This document shows positions 12,385-23,487 of a DNA stretch of 64,000 nucleotides, piece by piece (position 1 is the first letter of the stretch; each line of letters begins with the position of its first letter). Both the position numbers and the translations under genes were made by a program. Below the pieces are notes generated by a model. That model searched no databases. It was given only the letters and a program-made list of their open reading frames with translations, and was not told where the DNA came from. The stretch is taken from the NCBI GenBank assembly GCA_011947345.1, contig JAAVTG010000064.1, positions 248,001 to 312,000 on the forward strand, in the 5' to 3' direction. The stretch comes from Phytophthora quininea (Eukaryota > Oomycota > Peronosporomycetes > Peronosporales > Peronosporaceae).

Positions 12385-13146
12385 TACGGAACGGATCGCG
12401 GACTCGTTGACGCGAGAGCTACAGCCTAAAAACCGACAAGGTCCATTTGATGACCAGATCGCTGTTGATGTTGCTGGGTGACCCAGACGAGAGTCTCGTC
12501 ACGAGACCATGCGCTCGACTACTAGCAGTAGTGTAGCTTGGTCGCCGCACCTGAAAGTGTCTCTTTGGTGTTGGCTGTGCGCTTTTACATCTTTCGGCAA
12601 CGGAGACCAAAGTCTTCTTTCGTGTCGGAGCAGCCTGGGTTCAAACCAAATGGCGAGACGGCTGCCGTGGTCTACATACAGCACGGTGCTCCTTGTTTGC
12701 TGCTTCCACCGCAGATCGGACAGCATGAAAGCTCAGTGGTATCAACTTGCCACGATATACATGCCTGGGTTACACTCTCGAGGTTTATGAACCCTTTTGA
12801 GGCAAACGATCAAGATCGATAGCACACCTCGAGTCGCTGCTTTCCTTAACCGTCACCGCCGCTCGCCAGCAGGCCACCCACAGTCCCATGATTGCCACCG
12901 CTCACTGCAGACCGAGGCGGTCGCAAAATATTTTCGACACGCACATGCGACTGGGACGGCTGTCCCCAATTTCGCCACACGGCCCAGATCTTCGTACCAA
13001 AAGTCGAAACCAGCAGGAAAACCTGAGCTCGCACATGTATCGGTGACTCCGAATGTCATTAACGCGCACTGGTCATCATTCTCATCATTCTCATCAGCAC
13101 CCCGCGCAGGCCGACGCAGGCCGAAGACCACAGTCACCGAGACCAA

Positions 13147-13166
13147 ACTCATTCCCAAACTTCCTC
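13147..13166 (+). promoter_or_regulatory. Oomycete Inr-like element of GRP-B1
   Basis: ACTCATTCCCAAACTTCCTC, about 90 bp before the GRP-B1 ATG. It is the same word as upstream of the GRP-A genes although the coding sequences differ. Confidence 0.55.
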
Positions 13167-13256
13167 TCGAGGGACAACAGCGACAAGGGCCAGGTTTCTC
13201 TTCAGACTCAAGTTTCGCGTCAACAGCTTCGCATCAACCTTCACACACAACCAACA

Positions 13257-13936
13257 ATGCTCAGCAGCAAGAGCTTCGCCGTTTGCCTAGCCATGTCGGC
13301 CGTGACGAACGGGGTACATGCGACGTGGGGCTACGGTCCCGGTGTGTACGGCGGTGTTGGGGTCGGCGTGGGGCCGTGGGGTTATGGCCCCGCAGTTGGA
13401 GTTGGCGTCGGAGGGATCGGTGCCGGGGTCGGTATTGGAGGCGTCGGTGCCGGCGTCGGTATTGGAGGCGTCGGTGCTGGTGTCGGGGTTGGCGGTGGCA
13501 TGGGGGTGGCGTTTACAACGGAGGCGATCACGGCGGCGCATCCGCGACTGCTACCGGCGGTCACGGTAATGGCGGTGCTCAGGTCGGCGGTCGCAACAAT
13601 GGCGGTGCCTCTGCTACAGCTAGCACGGGCGGGCCAGGCGCTAACGGCGCCGCTCAGGTTGGCGGTGGCGCTCAACCCGGTGGCCAGGTCTACGGTGGTG
13701 CTAACGGCGGGACGAGTGTGAACGGCGCCGCTCAAGTCGGTGGGGCCTCTGGAACGGCCACTGCCGGAACGCCTTCAACGTCGACCGGAGGCGCCTCTGC
13801 GACGGCCAATGCTGGGAGCCCTGAAGCAGCCACCCCTGCAGCAGGCGACACACCAGCCTCTGTGACCGCGAGCACACCCACTTCTGCGGGAGCGTCTACT
13901 TCCGCGAAGCAGTACCGCAAGCTCCGATCGGAGTAG
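13257..13936 (+). CDS. Secreted glycine-rich protein GRP-B1
   Basis: About 226 aa across one frame break. Signal peptide MLSSKSFAVCLAMSAVTNGV (cleavage likely after VHA), then GYGPGVYGGVGVGVGPWGYG, a Gly/Ile/Val tandem repeat (GVGIGGVGA units), then after the G run at 13502-13506 the frame changes to GGVYNGGDHGGASATATGG and repeats rich in Gly, Asn, Gln, Ala. The C-terminal third is Pro/Ser/Thr/Ala-rich and ends QYRKLRSE. One extra G would make it continuous. The same break occurs in the GRP-B2 copy. Secretion is inferred; function unknown. Divergently transcribed from GRP-A1 with about 960 bp between starts. Confidence 0.7.
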
Positions 13937-14416
13937 GTTGTCGGTGCGACCGAGCGTCAGACCCACTAGGCTCGGAGTGGTTTTTGTGCGTGAAGATCAG
14001 CCCGTTTGGCGCGAGCTTTAGCTCTGCTGATGCGGCTGACCCATTGTTACTGTAATTGCGTAATGGAAATCGGTGAAAGAGAATGCTTCAAGTGCTGTTT
14101 GGCCGTAACACTGGACAAGTGAACAGTTATAGCGTTTCGTTTGGTATTGGATTCTTGTAGCACTAGCATCGCAATCATTACGACAAAGTTCTTCCAGGTC
14201 CATGAACTGCTCTGACACGAGCTTTTGCTGAGTGTACGTGCGTCTGAGGAAGAAGTGCTCCGTATCGCTCTTGGAAGTCGCGTTTAGGAAAGCAGATAGC
14301 TATTGCTCATCTACCGCAACGAGGTTCGACCACACAGTAGTCGCTTTGATCCACTGCAGTTTTAACGGCGGTTCTAGCCAACTTCCAACAGCAAACGACG
14401 ATGTCGCTCTGCATGA
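13937..14416. other. Intergenic, GRP-B1 3' flank
   Basis: The first about 210 bp belong to the inverted duplication. The remainder separates it from the OTM-1 stop codon; no gene is seen. Confidence 0.6.
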
Positions 14417-16699
14417 TCAACTTACTGGAACAGCGCCAGCCAACTTGTGGTTTTCACCGCTTGCAGTGTACCACGTGCACGACAGTGGATGAGATAAAGT
14501 CCCTTTCTCTGGGTCGATACGCCAGCGAAGCAGCAGCATATTAAACGTACGAAGAACCTTCCTCGGTATCACTCGTGCCACCAGCAGCAGCATAACTGCA
14601 GACGCCTGGTAAATGTGCTCTCCGTAGTAGAGATACCCGGCGAGCAGAAGCGCCTCGACGGTGATGCACCGGTGGCCGTTGTACGTCACGTAAGCGATAT
14701 CGTCGCAGTCGCGAAACAATTTCTTGAACGGAGCGCCGAGACAGTTCATCTCGAACGACGTGAACCTAATTTGTCCAGATTGTGCTGCTGACTTTGGCTT
14801 ATCCGCAACCCCAGATCTTGCCTCCGCTGCGAGGCTTGCCATCGACGGATTGCTTTTCACCCGATAGTGCTGGGCTGTCCATATCGTTGTAGTTTTGACA
14901 CTGGGGCTCATTTTTTCGCGACGAAGGACGCAACCGTTGCAATGATTCCCAGCAGTACGGAAATGACGGTGATAACTGCGGCCATATTAATTGTGAACAG
15001 AACGCACGAATCGTTTAAACCGCAGTACTTGGCGCCACGTGCTGTCGTCTTGCGCAAGATCTCGGCATTTTTCGAGAGGATCGTGTTGAACGGCGTCCGC
15101 CGCACGGAAGCGAGCACGGAGCCCACAACGATCGTGATCAACAGCTGCATCGCTTCCCACACCAGTCGAAAGTGTCGATCCAACTGCTGGTCGCCCGAAC
15201 GCGCCTTCACCAAGTTGACAAGTGCGTACGAGAAGGCGAAGCAGCAGCACGTGAGGTTGACGATCGACTCGACGGTCAACGTCCCTGTCGCCAGCTCGAT
15301 CATGTACAAGTTGGAGTTGTAGATGAGGTGGTACGAGATCTGCGCGAGGTAGACAACCTGCATCCGACCATTCTGGCACCGATACGCCCAGATCTGCGTG
15401 AGCAGCACCAAGCGCTTGTGCGACATCACCTGGTAGAGACTGATCAATCCCATGAGCTGCATCTGCATGACGACGATGCCAGGCAGCACGCTGATCGCGA
15501 CGGTATCTGCGTATCGACTACGGAAGGTATTGAGGTTCATACCAATACGCGTCGGATTGGCGGCATTGATGTAGTTGGCCCACCCCAGAGCGAGTTGTAG
15601 TAATTGTGGATGCAGACACCGCCTGTACTACACAGCGGGACGTCGTCGGGGAGTGGATCATTAAGCCGTACGTATCTCAGTGCTTGACCAATTCGCACGT
15701 GTCTTCGACGTAGATCCCAGCAGAATTCACTTCGCGCACGCGACAACCGCCGTAGTACGCACGCAACAGAGGTTCAACGACGGTTGATGCCTTATACATC
15801 GTGTTGCTGGCAGGTACTTCACGTGACACCGCAGGAATACGACTGGCAAAGCTGTACGGGAAGAGCGTCAAAATCTCGGGCACTACGCTGAGCATTTTGT
15901 CGCCGTCAGTTGTCAGTGCCAGCTTGGAGCCTACCATAGTATCATCAAGTGTGACTATGGGCCGGCATTCTGTGTTGTCAGGGAAAACATTAATATCTGC
16001 GGCTGATACTTGGGCAAACTTCGCATTTCCTGCAACAACCGGATACTGAAACAGCCTGCCAATGGCCAAGATGTTCCACGTTGTGATGCATTCACTTGCA
16101 TGTTCAATCGCCAGCTCCACCTCGCGCATCATCTGCGGCGCCAGATTCAGTCCAAGCGTGAGGATAATCTCTTGAACCTGCTGCGCTGTCCCCGTAAACA
16201 CACTGTGAATGGAGCCCCACTCACTAATCCCCGTCTGGCAAATGGCGTCGCTCGCGTCCAGCTTTTCCGCGAGAGCCAACGCCTCGTCACTTAGTTTGCT
16301 GAAGTCGTACAGTGACTCCTTCGGACCTTGCGCAACGAACGCGTTGAACGTCGTGGCGGTTGTGATTGCCTTTCCGTTAAATAGAGAATACTTGAGTAAC
16401 GCAATTTTGCAGGTTCCAATACACCCCGTGCACCCTCCCGCCATAGACAAGTCGTTCTCAGTAAACGCGAAGATGCTCTTGTCGGCTGCAGCGAGAACGG
16501 TGCCGTCCGTAAGGTACCCCGTGCCGAAAAATAGCAAGGCTACGGCAATCGGACCGATGAGAATTCTGCCAGCGACCGCCAAACACGCTCCGATGGCGGA
16601 TGGTTTGAGTAGATGCCTCCAACTCCAGCTCTTGCGGTTTAGCGCTTGCTGCCGGTAATATTCTGCTGTCCAGCCATTGGGGTCCTCAGCGTTGAGCAT
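14417..16699 (-). pseudogene. OTM family copy OTM-1 (in-frame stop)
   Basis: About 761 aa if read through. First membrane segment near residues 30-55 (LLKPSAIGACLAVAGRILIG), then a long Cys-containing extracellular-type loop (AGGCTGCIGTCKI, ICQTGISEWG, ECRPIV, YYGGCRVREVN), a 5-6 segment membrane block from AISVLPGIVVMQ through KRLVLLTQIWAYRCQ and ARSGDQQLDRHFRL, GAKYCGLNDSCVLF and a C-terminal DCDDIAYVTYNG domain. A TGA replaces the conserved Trp after LVKH (15677-15679); that substitution is not a homopolymer effect. Three single-base gaps lie near 15652, 15587 and 14913. Probably a recent pseudogene, though the rest is well preserved. Function of the family is unknown. Confidence 0.75.
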
Positions 16700-17072
16700 T
16701 TGGGGGCGTGTTAAGTCGGAGTGAGCTTGACGAAATGGCGCCTTGTACAGTTTGGTGGCTGTTTCCCAGAGAGACGTTGGTAACTCTTCCTGTGGTGACG
16801 AAGTATTGGGGCTTGAAATAGTAGGAAACGCTCACTGCACTCTGGCGTGATCGTTTGGCACCGCATTTCGTCTGGACTTCCGCGGACTTGGTAGGGAAGA
16901 CACATCCACACAATCTCACGCTGCATGCTCACGCCGCTGGAATCATTGAGAGCGCCAGGTGGCCGCGGAATCCTTCACTCTGCCACTCATTTTCTTGTGG
17001 CGGTCAAAATGTCACTGCAACATTTTCCATCTTGCTGAGCCAATCAGCGCGCGTTCATCTTGTTGAAAAATT
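16700..17072. promoter_or_regulatory. Divergent promoter region, OTM-1 / HIS gene
   Basis: 373 bp between two divergent starts. No TATA box or Inr match was convincing, and no ORF belongs to it. Confidence 0.4.
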
Positions 17073-18624
17073 ATGCGCAAACTGAAGCGCTCCAGTCAGA
17101 ATCAAATCTACTGCGACTTGTGCTACACCATGTTGATCCCCGAGTTCTCGGCCTCGTCGCTCTCCATCGACGCGCAGTGCGCACTGCTGCGTCGGCTCAG
17201 CACCTTGGGCTTCGTCTATGCCAAGCTGCCGGTGCGTCAATTGCGCGAGTTGGCGCCTCCTGTTCCTGCTTTCAATACCGAACCGAGAGAGTTGGCACTC
17301 AAGGCCTCACTACTAGAAGCACGCACGCTGCTGGGTCCGTTCTCGGCCGAGATGCTGGAGCCGTTGGCCTCGTGGCTGGACCAGGGAGTTCAAAGGTGCT
17401 GGTGGACGCTGCGTCCAGTGAAGACGAAGAGCTCGAGCGTGTAGCTGTCGCAGTGTCGGAACTTCCTGCTACCAGAGTGGTGTTGAGGATTCCGGTGCCA
17501 GCGCTGCAAGCTCGAGATGTGACGGAGCTGAAGGAGAAACTGCGACGTCTGGAAGGCACTGCTAGCGGCGTGGTGTTAGTCATTGACCAAGTGACGCTGA
17601 CTCAAGAGAGCGAGTTCGAAGCAACGTTTACAAGCTTGCAAGCGCTAAGGAAGAGCGTGGACGACTCGTTCTTATTTGCAGTAGAGATGCATGCTGGGTC
17701 GGCGCAGAGTAACTCTGTGCTGGCGTTGGCGAGGATCGAGGAGTTCCACCACAAGAACATTCACGTGGTGACGGCAGGATACTGCAACGGAGAAGGAGAG
17801 GACCAAGTGGACTTAGTATCGGGAGATGGACAAGCAGTGGTGGGTGCGGCCCTGGCATTCGTGCAGTGCCTGCGTACTGATCGTCCTGATGGACTGTTTA
17901 CTACGGTGGTCGCGGACGAGGCTGGTGTGGCTCTGGGTCTCGTGTACTCCAGCAAGGAGAGCATCTTGGCTGCAGTGGCTAGTGGACGTGGCGTCTACTA
18001 CTCGCGATCACGCGGCGGCCTCTGGAAGAAGGGCGAGAGTAGTGGCAATGCTCAGAAGCTCATCCAGCTCGACATGGACTGCGATAGCGATGCATTGCGC
18101 TTCACTGTGAACCAGACGGGTGCCGGGTTCTGCCACCTCAACACTCGCACGTGTTGGGGTCGCGACGGCGGTCTCCGTGCGCTGGAGGGCATGCTCACTA
18201 GTCGTCACGCGCACGCTCCTGCCGGGTCCTACACGAAGCGGCTATTTGACGACCCCGAGCTGCTGCGTAACAAGCTCGTCGAGGAAGCTCAGGAGCTTGC
18301 CGAGGCCGAAACTGTTCCTGATGTCGCTGGCGAGGCAGCCGACGTCATGTACTTTGCCATGGTGCGCTGCGTGGCTGCAGGGTGCAAACTGAGCGACGTC
18401 GAGGTAAGACTGCGCTTCTGCGTGCGTTCTGGCGGTCCAACTAACCTCTGCTTTCTGTCTAATACCTACAGAAAATGCTGGACAAGCGTGCACTCAAAGT
18501 GAAGCGACGACCTGGCAACTCGAAGGCGTACCGCATCTCGGCCGCCAACAAGATTCTACAGCACAAGGATCTGCAGAGCGGTGCATCGGCACCGTCCGAA
18601 GCCAGCAGGAACACGAGTCAGTAG
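17073..18624 (+). CDS. Histidine biosynthesis HisI-HisE bifunctional enzyme (HIS4 N-terminal type)
   Basis: Phosphoribosyl-AMP cyclohydrolase plus phosphoribosyl-ATP pyrophosphohydrolase, steps 2-3 of histidine synthesis. Exons 17073-18403 and 18472-18624; about 494 aa. Residues 1-265 resemble the non-catalytic N-terminal part of fungal HIS4. The cyclohydrolase domain (about 268-361) has RTDRPDGLFTTVV, GRGVYYSRSRGGLWKKGESS, DCDSDALRFTVNQTGAGFCH. The pyrophosphohydrolase domain (about 371-465) has SYTKRLF and EEAQELAEAE...EAADVMYF. No HisD domain follows, unlike yeast HIS4. One missing T is implied near 17390. An internal Met at 17130 (MLIPEF) aligns better with the yeast start and may be the true one. 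Confidence 0.88.
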
Positions 18625-18874
18625 TTTGCCACGTAGACGAAGTAGAAGAGATAGCCTTCCGCTGCATGCTCACAGTCGTGACCATCAGTTGGAACCTGCA
18701 GCATTGTTGCCACCGCCTCCAAACAAAGCTGACAAATTGTAGCAGTTTTTCCTTCGTGTTTCTGGCGTTAACGCTTGAGGTTCTTCTCCCACATGAGCAC
18801 TCCACAGTATTTTATCACCAAACTGCAGAGTCGAAGGAATCAACCAACAGATCAGACCCTTAGACACTTGCACT

Positions 18875-19331
18875 CTACTCGTCGTCCTCCTCGTGCAGGT
18901 CCTCCTCCTCCTCTTCCTCTTCCTCTTCTTCTTCCTCCTCCTCTTCCTCAGCAAACTTGGACCAATCAATGTGGTGATACAGGCGCTGTATATGTACAAC
19001 CATCAACATCAACACAAGGTCAGCACCACCAGAATATCTTCAAACTCTGCAGCGTCTTGATGAACTACTGCCACAAAACTACGAAAACTGCTGCACTTAC
19101 ACCACGGTTGTTGGTCTCCCAGATGTAGTTGGTGACGCTGCCGTACACGCCCTCCACGAGCAGCGTGGCGATCAGCACCGTCGTGACGTAGGTGGGGGTG
19201 CTCTTCATGAAGACGTTGTAGAACGAGTTGAGCGGGCCCTTGCCATTGACAGAGGACGGCTTGCTGGAGGCCATGCGGGCGCCCTGGCGCTTGGCCTGCG
19301 CGGCGGCCTGGCGGATGGTTCGGCTAAGCAT
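18875..19331 (-). CDS. QCR9: Cytochrome bc1 complex subunit 9 (QCR9/UQCR10)
   Basis: Small single-pass subunit of mitochondrial complex III. Exon 1 19101-19331, intron with GTAAGT donor, exon 2 18875-18985; 113 aa. The family core is FYNVFMKSTPTYVTTVL, a membrane segment, and WETNNRG|RLYHHIDW spanning the splice junction. The N-terminus is basic and lacks acidic residues (LSRTIRQAAAQAKRQG), consistent with mitochondrial targeting. A run of about 14 glutamates forms the C-terminal tail. The splice is my reconstruction; the unspliced frame would run on without the family tail. Confidence 0.82.
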
Positions 19332-19701
19332 CTTGCACGGATTCCGGCGGGACTCGACTTTGGGCTCTGCGTGCAATGGACGGCCCCCTTGCTCGGTCTC
19401 TCTCGGCCGCAGAAAACCCACTTGAAATCAGTATGGAACACAGTTTTGACCAATAAGAATGGTTTCTGTTTTCGGATTGGAGGAAAAGAATCATGGAAAG
19501 TTTGGTGTACGATGACACCAAAAGAGCCGTTTATTTAGAAAACGTGGCGTCTTGTGTACGTTTCGGTGACGCGACGAAGTCTACTGCCACCGGACGCTCC
19601 AAAAGGGGGGATTTTTCAAATTGTCCAGAAATCAAGAAGAAAGAAGGGCGAAGTGCAAACCCTAGAAAGCGAGCGACCGGCACCACTTCCGCAGTCTCGT
19701 A
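19332..19701. promoter_or_regulatory. Divergent promoter region, QCR9 / nuclear protein gene
   Basis: 370 bp between two divergent starts with no coding content. No specific element could be assigned. Confidence 0.4.
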
Positions 19702-20701
19702 ATGGAGCCGTCGAGCACAGGCAAGCGGCGTAGAGCCGCGTCGGCCTCGCCGCCGCCTGCCCCTCGCCCCCGAAGCGCAGCGTCCGCAGCGAGCGCGTCG
19801 TGCGCAAGCGGCGACGACTGGAAGAAGCCTCTGCAGAGGAGGACAAAAAGAGACCCAGCGAGGCGGCTGCGAATCCTAATGAGGCTCCGCAGCCCACTCC
19901 AGAGCAGACACAGGAGCCAGAGGAGACCAAGCCTAAGGCCACAGCCAAGAGGCGACGCAGTGAGCTGCAGACGCCGCTGGAGACCGAGCAGCAGCCCAAG
20001 AAGAGGAAACGCGAGACGTCTCCAAACCCTAGAAACCCTACTGGGTCAGAAGATGAAGAGAAGGTCGTCCCTGCTCCTATCGAGATCCCAAAACCAGAAG
20101 AGATCTCCAAAGAGAACAGAGAGGACGAGCTTCGAGCAGCTTGTGCCTATCTGGAGGAGACCAGGAAGGACTCGACCCCTCAAACCCCCACCAAGAAGAC
20201 AGACAGCACCGACACGGACGCTCAGGTGAGACAACGCGTCTCCCTGCGGTCGGTGCAGGTGACGCCGCCTCCTTCTGCCAGGATGTTGGACCACAAGAAC
20301 CCTCCCCTCCTCCTAGAAGACCCAAACGACGGGTTCGACCCAACTGTGGGGGTGGCATCGTCTTTGCCAGAGCTTACCCTAGACTGGCGCTGTCTCCACT
20401 GCCTCTTGTGGACTCCCCACCCAGCTCTCCAAGGGTCTTCAGGTCTCTGGAGAACGAGTTCGCCTTCGCCATGCAGGACACACCGGAGAACCGACCGAGA
20501 GTCCGACCGGCGCCTCGCATGGCCAGAGGCACTCGCCGATCCACTCGAGCAGGATCCTCGAGGACTCGGCGGTCTCTGGACACGCCCACCTCCACGATGG
20601 TATTGAGGTCGCGACAGCTAAACCCTAGTTACAGTGCGGGCAGTGTCAAGCCAGAGAACCAACGAGAACGGGAGCAGCGGGACGCTCAGCGACGACAGTG
20701 A
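19702..20701 (+). CDS. Basic, disordered nuclear-type protein, unrecognised
   Basis: About 333 aa if two one-base gaps (near 19799 and in the G run at 20348-20352) are restored. Starts MEPSSTGKRRRAAS. It is rich in Lys, Arg, Pro, Glu and Ser/Thr, with bipartite nuclear-localisation-like clusters (GKRRR, RKRRRLEE, KRRRSE, KKRKRE), many SP/TP sites, a short helical patch (EDELRAACAYLEET) and a conserved-looking SLENEFAFAMQDTPENRPRV segment, then a basic RG-rich tail. No domain I know. A chromatin or cell-cycle phosphoprotein is possible but not shown. Confidence 0.55.
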
Positions 20702-20959
20702 ACTGCTGGCGATGTATGAATCCGTGGATGGGGCCGCGGCATGCAGTTTTTTATCTTGTTATTTGCTAGTTTAGTTGTTATTTGCTGAGGTGGAGGTGCC
20801 GCCTAGACCACTTGTAGCTTTAGGGAAATATATGAGCGCGTCTTGCTGTGTGGACTCGAAAGCTGTTCTTGTTGAAGTCAAATCCATGCAGTTCGACTGG
20901 CCTAAGGCAACACTACCCAAGCAGCTCCGTCGAGTACTAAAAGTCGAAGTCGATGCAGA

Positions 20960-22710
20960 CCACGACGATCGTTCCTGAATCCAACACGGCGAAGGGCGTA
21001 CAGGCGTCGAGATGCGATCGACAGCAAGAACAAAGATGGAAGGGTATTTCTACAGCCGTCGGTGGTCTTAGCCTGGGTTGGTGTCATGGGACGCATCGTC
21101 TTGGAACCGATCACTCTCCTCTTGCTATTTGTTGGCACCAGATACTTCACAGACTTCATCGCGTTATTGCAAGACGACAAGAGCGTCTTTGCCTTCACGG
21201 AGAAGGATTTGGCGATGACTGGCGGATGCATCGACTGTCTCGGGGAGTACAAGATTGCACTGCTCAAGTACTCGCTTTTCCACGGTGAAGCTCTGGCTAC
21301 GTTCAACGCTCTCACTGGATTGCCTCCAGTAGAATCACTGTACAACTTCAGTACGTTGAGTGACGAAGCTCTCGCATCGGCAGCAGAACTCGACGCTAGT
21401 CCAGACGTCACTTGTCAAAGTGGAATATGCGAGTGGAAATCCAAGCACAGCGCCGTCGAAGCAACCGCCCAACAACTGCTGGACATTGTCAACGTCCTCA
21501 ACCTGAATCTAGCCCCGCAGTTAAGACGTGAACTGGAGTAGGGGATTAAACGAGCGAGCGAGTGCATCTCGCTGTGGAATACGATGGTGATCGGACGGCT
21601 GTACCAGTGTCTGACCGTCAAGGCAGTGCGACCTTCTCCAAGGTTGCTGCGGTCGACTTGCACGTCTATCCGAAATTCACCGACTGTCCTGAGGTCACGG
21701 TCGACGACAATCTTGTGGGCTCCAAGTTGGCGCTTGATACTGGCGGGAAAGACTTGCTCGCGGTCGTCCTGACAGCTTGACCTTTCTCCGTCCATTTTTA
21801 CAAGCAGTTTGCCTGCCATGCCGCGTCGAGTCAAAGCGGCCGATACGGAGTGTGGGGTGGCGACAGTTCTTCAGCCTCTACTGCGAGGTTACTATGGTGG
21901 ATGTCGTGTTCGTGGAGTGAACACAAGTGGCGTGTTCATTGAGAGTACGTGAGTATCCGAGCACTGGGAGACGTACGGATTGATGGTGCACTCCCAGACG
22001 ACATTCCGTTGTGCAGCACTGGCGACGTGTGTATTTGCAACTACTACAACTCCAACCGGGAATGGGCCAGCTCTAGAGACCCTAGCATTGTTAATCGGGT
22101 TATCATCAACCTTAACACTTTCCGAAGTCGCTATGCTGACACGGTTGGTATCAATGTATTGCCTGGTGTGGTGGTCATGCAGATGCTCCCCATGGGCATC
22201 ATCAGCCTTACTCGTTCATCAATTTGACGAAATCGCGTTCTGGGGCCAGCAGTTAGATTGACGTTTCCGGTTGATTTGGGGTCGATGTAGATTGTCATCA
22301 CGATCGGCGTTGGGTCTGCATTAGAGTCTGTGCGACGTATGACCTTACATATCATCGTCACGTACAATGCGCTAGACGGCAGCCGTGGAGCAAAATATTG
22401 TGGTCTGAACGACTCCTGTGTGCTTTTACAGTCGACACGGTAGTGATCATGACACTGTCCATTGCGTTGGGAATTATCGCGACATTCTATCTAAACGGGT
22501 ACATTTTCTATGGCTAGCACGTTTATCAAGCGTCGTCCGTCATGTTGCTGCTGCTAGCACGCTTATTACCGCGAAGGCTTGTTCGTACATTTAACGTTCT
22601 TTTGCTCTGATGGCACATTAATCCAACCAAAGCATCTCACAAGCGCTCTCGTACACTTGGTTTACAGCGAGCGAGGAAGATCACGGCTTGGCTACTGCAG
22701 TACCGTTTGC
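20960..22710 (+). pseudogene. OTM family pseudogene psi-2
   Basis: Degenerate OTM copy closely related to psi-1: same ADKSVFAF-like region (DDKSVFAFTEKDLAMTGGC), same TAG after RRELE (21539-21541), same frame-broken middle. It then shows CSTGDVCICNYYNSN and RSRYADTVGI, loses the membrane block between GIISL and the ARSG motif, and resumes with RGAKYCGLNDSCVL near 22400 and LLARLLPRRLVRTFNVLL near 22550 before a stop. Unlike psi-1 it keeps traces of the 3' end. Confidence 0.85.
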
Positions 22711-23007
22711 GTAAGAGATGCGCTTTCTTTTGATCAGTAACAAAGCATTGTCGTTGCTGCGATATCCGGAGCCTGTCGTTGATCCCGACACGAAACAATT
22801 TTAGCAGGTAAATAGCGCCCGAATTTTCAGGATTCTTATCGCTGCCTCCTGTCAAGAAGTTACTTGAACGCCGAAGCGAACAGCCTTCGCACCGTTGTTG
22901 ACATTGACGTTCACGGGTTGCAAGTCGTACGGCGTCTTCATGGTCGCCTCTACCATTCTTACGACTGTAGATATTTGTATTTGTCAGGTCGGTAACAATA
23001 CTGTTGG
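22711..23007. other. Intergenic, no gene seen
   Basis: About 300 bp between the OTM pseudogene and the GRP repeat unit. An open minus-strand frame crosses it but has no recognisable features. Confidence 0.5.
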
Positions 23008-23131
23008 TACTGCTAGTAGTCGAACGCATGGTTTCGATCAGTTCACCCAGCAACATCAACAGCGATCTGGTCATCAAATGGACCTTGTCGGTTTTTGAGC
23101 TGTGGCTCTCGCGTCAACGAATCCGCAACCT

Positions 23132-23151
23132 GCTCATTCCCAAACTTCCTC
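23132..23151 (+). promoter_or_regulatory. Oomycete Inr-like element of GRP-A2
   Basis: GCTCATTCCCAAACTTCCTC about 70-90 bp before the ATG; a very good fit to the oomycete initiator core GCTCATT as recalled from the literature. Confidence 0.6.
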
Positions 23152-23220
23152 TCAAACAGCTCACCAGCCAGCAGGCCGACAAATTCTCGACAGCAACATC
23201 CACTTCCATACACCTCAACG

Positions 23221-23487
23221 ATGATCAGCATCAAGATCCTCCCGCTCTGTCTGGCCGCGGTGGCCCTGATCGACGGTGCGCACGCCCAGTGGTACGGTCC
23301 CGGTGTCGGAGTCGGCGGCGGCGTTGGCGTCGGGCTCGGTGGCGTGGGTGTGGGTCTCGGCGGCTGGGGCTACCCAGGCTACCCAGGCTACGGCTATGAC
23401 GGCTACTACGGCGGCTACCCCGGTAACGCGGGTGGGGCCGCAGCCAGCGCGACTGCGACTGCGAATCGCAGGCTCCGCATGGAGTAG
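23221..23487 (+). CDS. Small secreted glycine-rich protein GRP-A2
   Basis: 88 aa, intronless, intact. Signal peptide MISIKILPLCLAAVALIDGA (cleavage likely after AHA), Gly/Val repeats (GVGGGVGVGLGGVGVGL), then GWGYPGYPGYGYDGYYGG, an Ala/Thr stretch and the tail NRRLRME. Secreted by inference; role unknown. It faces GRP-B2 tail to tail and is nearly identical to GRP-A3. Its open frame upstream of the ATG is not translated in my reading because the Inr lies inside it. Confidence 0.82.
   Translation: MISIKILPLCLAAVALIDGAHAQWYGPGVGVGGGVGVGLGGVGVGLGGWGYPGYPGYGYDGYYGGYPGNAGGAAASATATANRRLRME

Larger units (their letters stand above)
11900..14150. repeat. Inverted duplication, left arm (GRP locus 1)
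   Basis: This arm carries GRP-A1 (minus) and GRP-B1 (plus), their shared upstream region and their 3' flanks. Read in reverse complement, the same order and sequence recur at about 24020-26460. Matching includes the 3' flank of GRP-B (14045-14150 against 24020-24130), both genes and the whole intergenic region (12480-12830 against 25550-25900). The outer end is placed where the GRP-A 3' flank stops matching (TTGTAGCGTAACGAAA-like text near 11910). Ends are approximate. Confidence 0.85.

Noticed and set aside
18900..18960. Simple repeat (GAG/GAA) as a separate microsatellite feature
   Set aside because: It is the coding sequence of the glutamate tail of QCR9 once the intron is removed.
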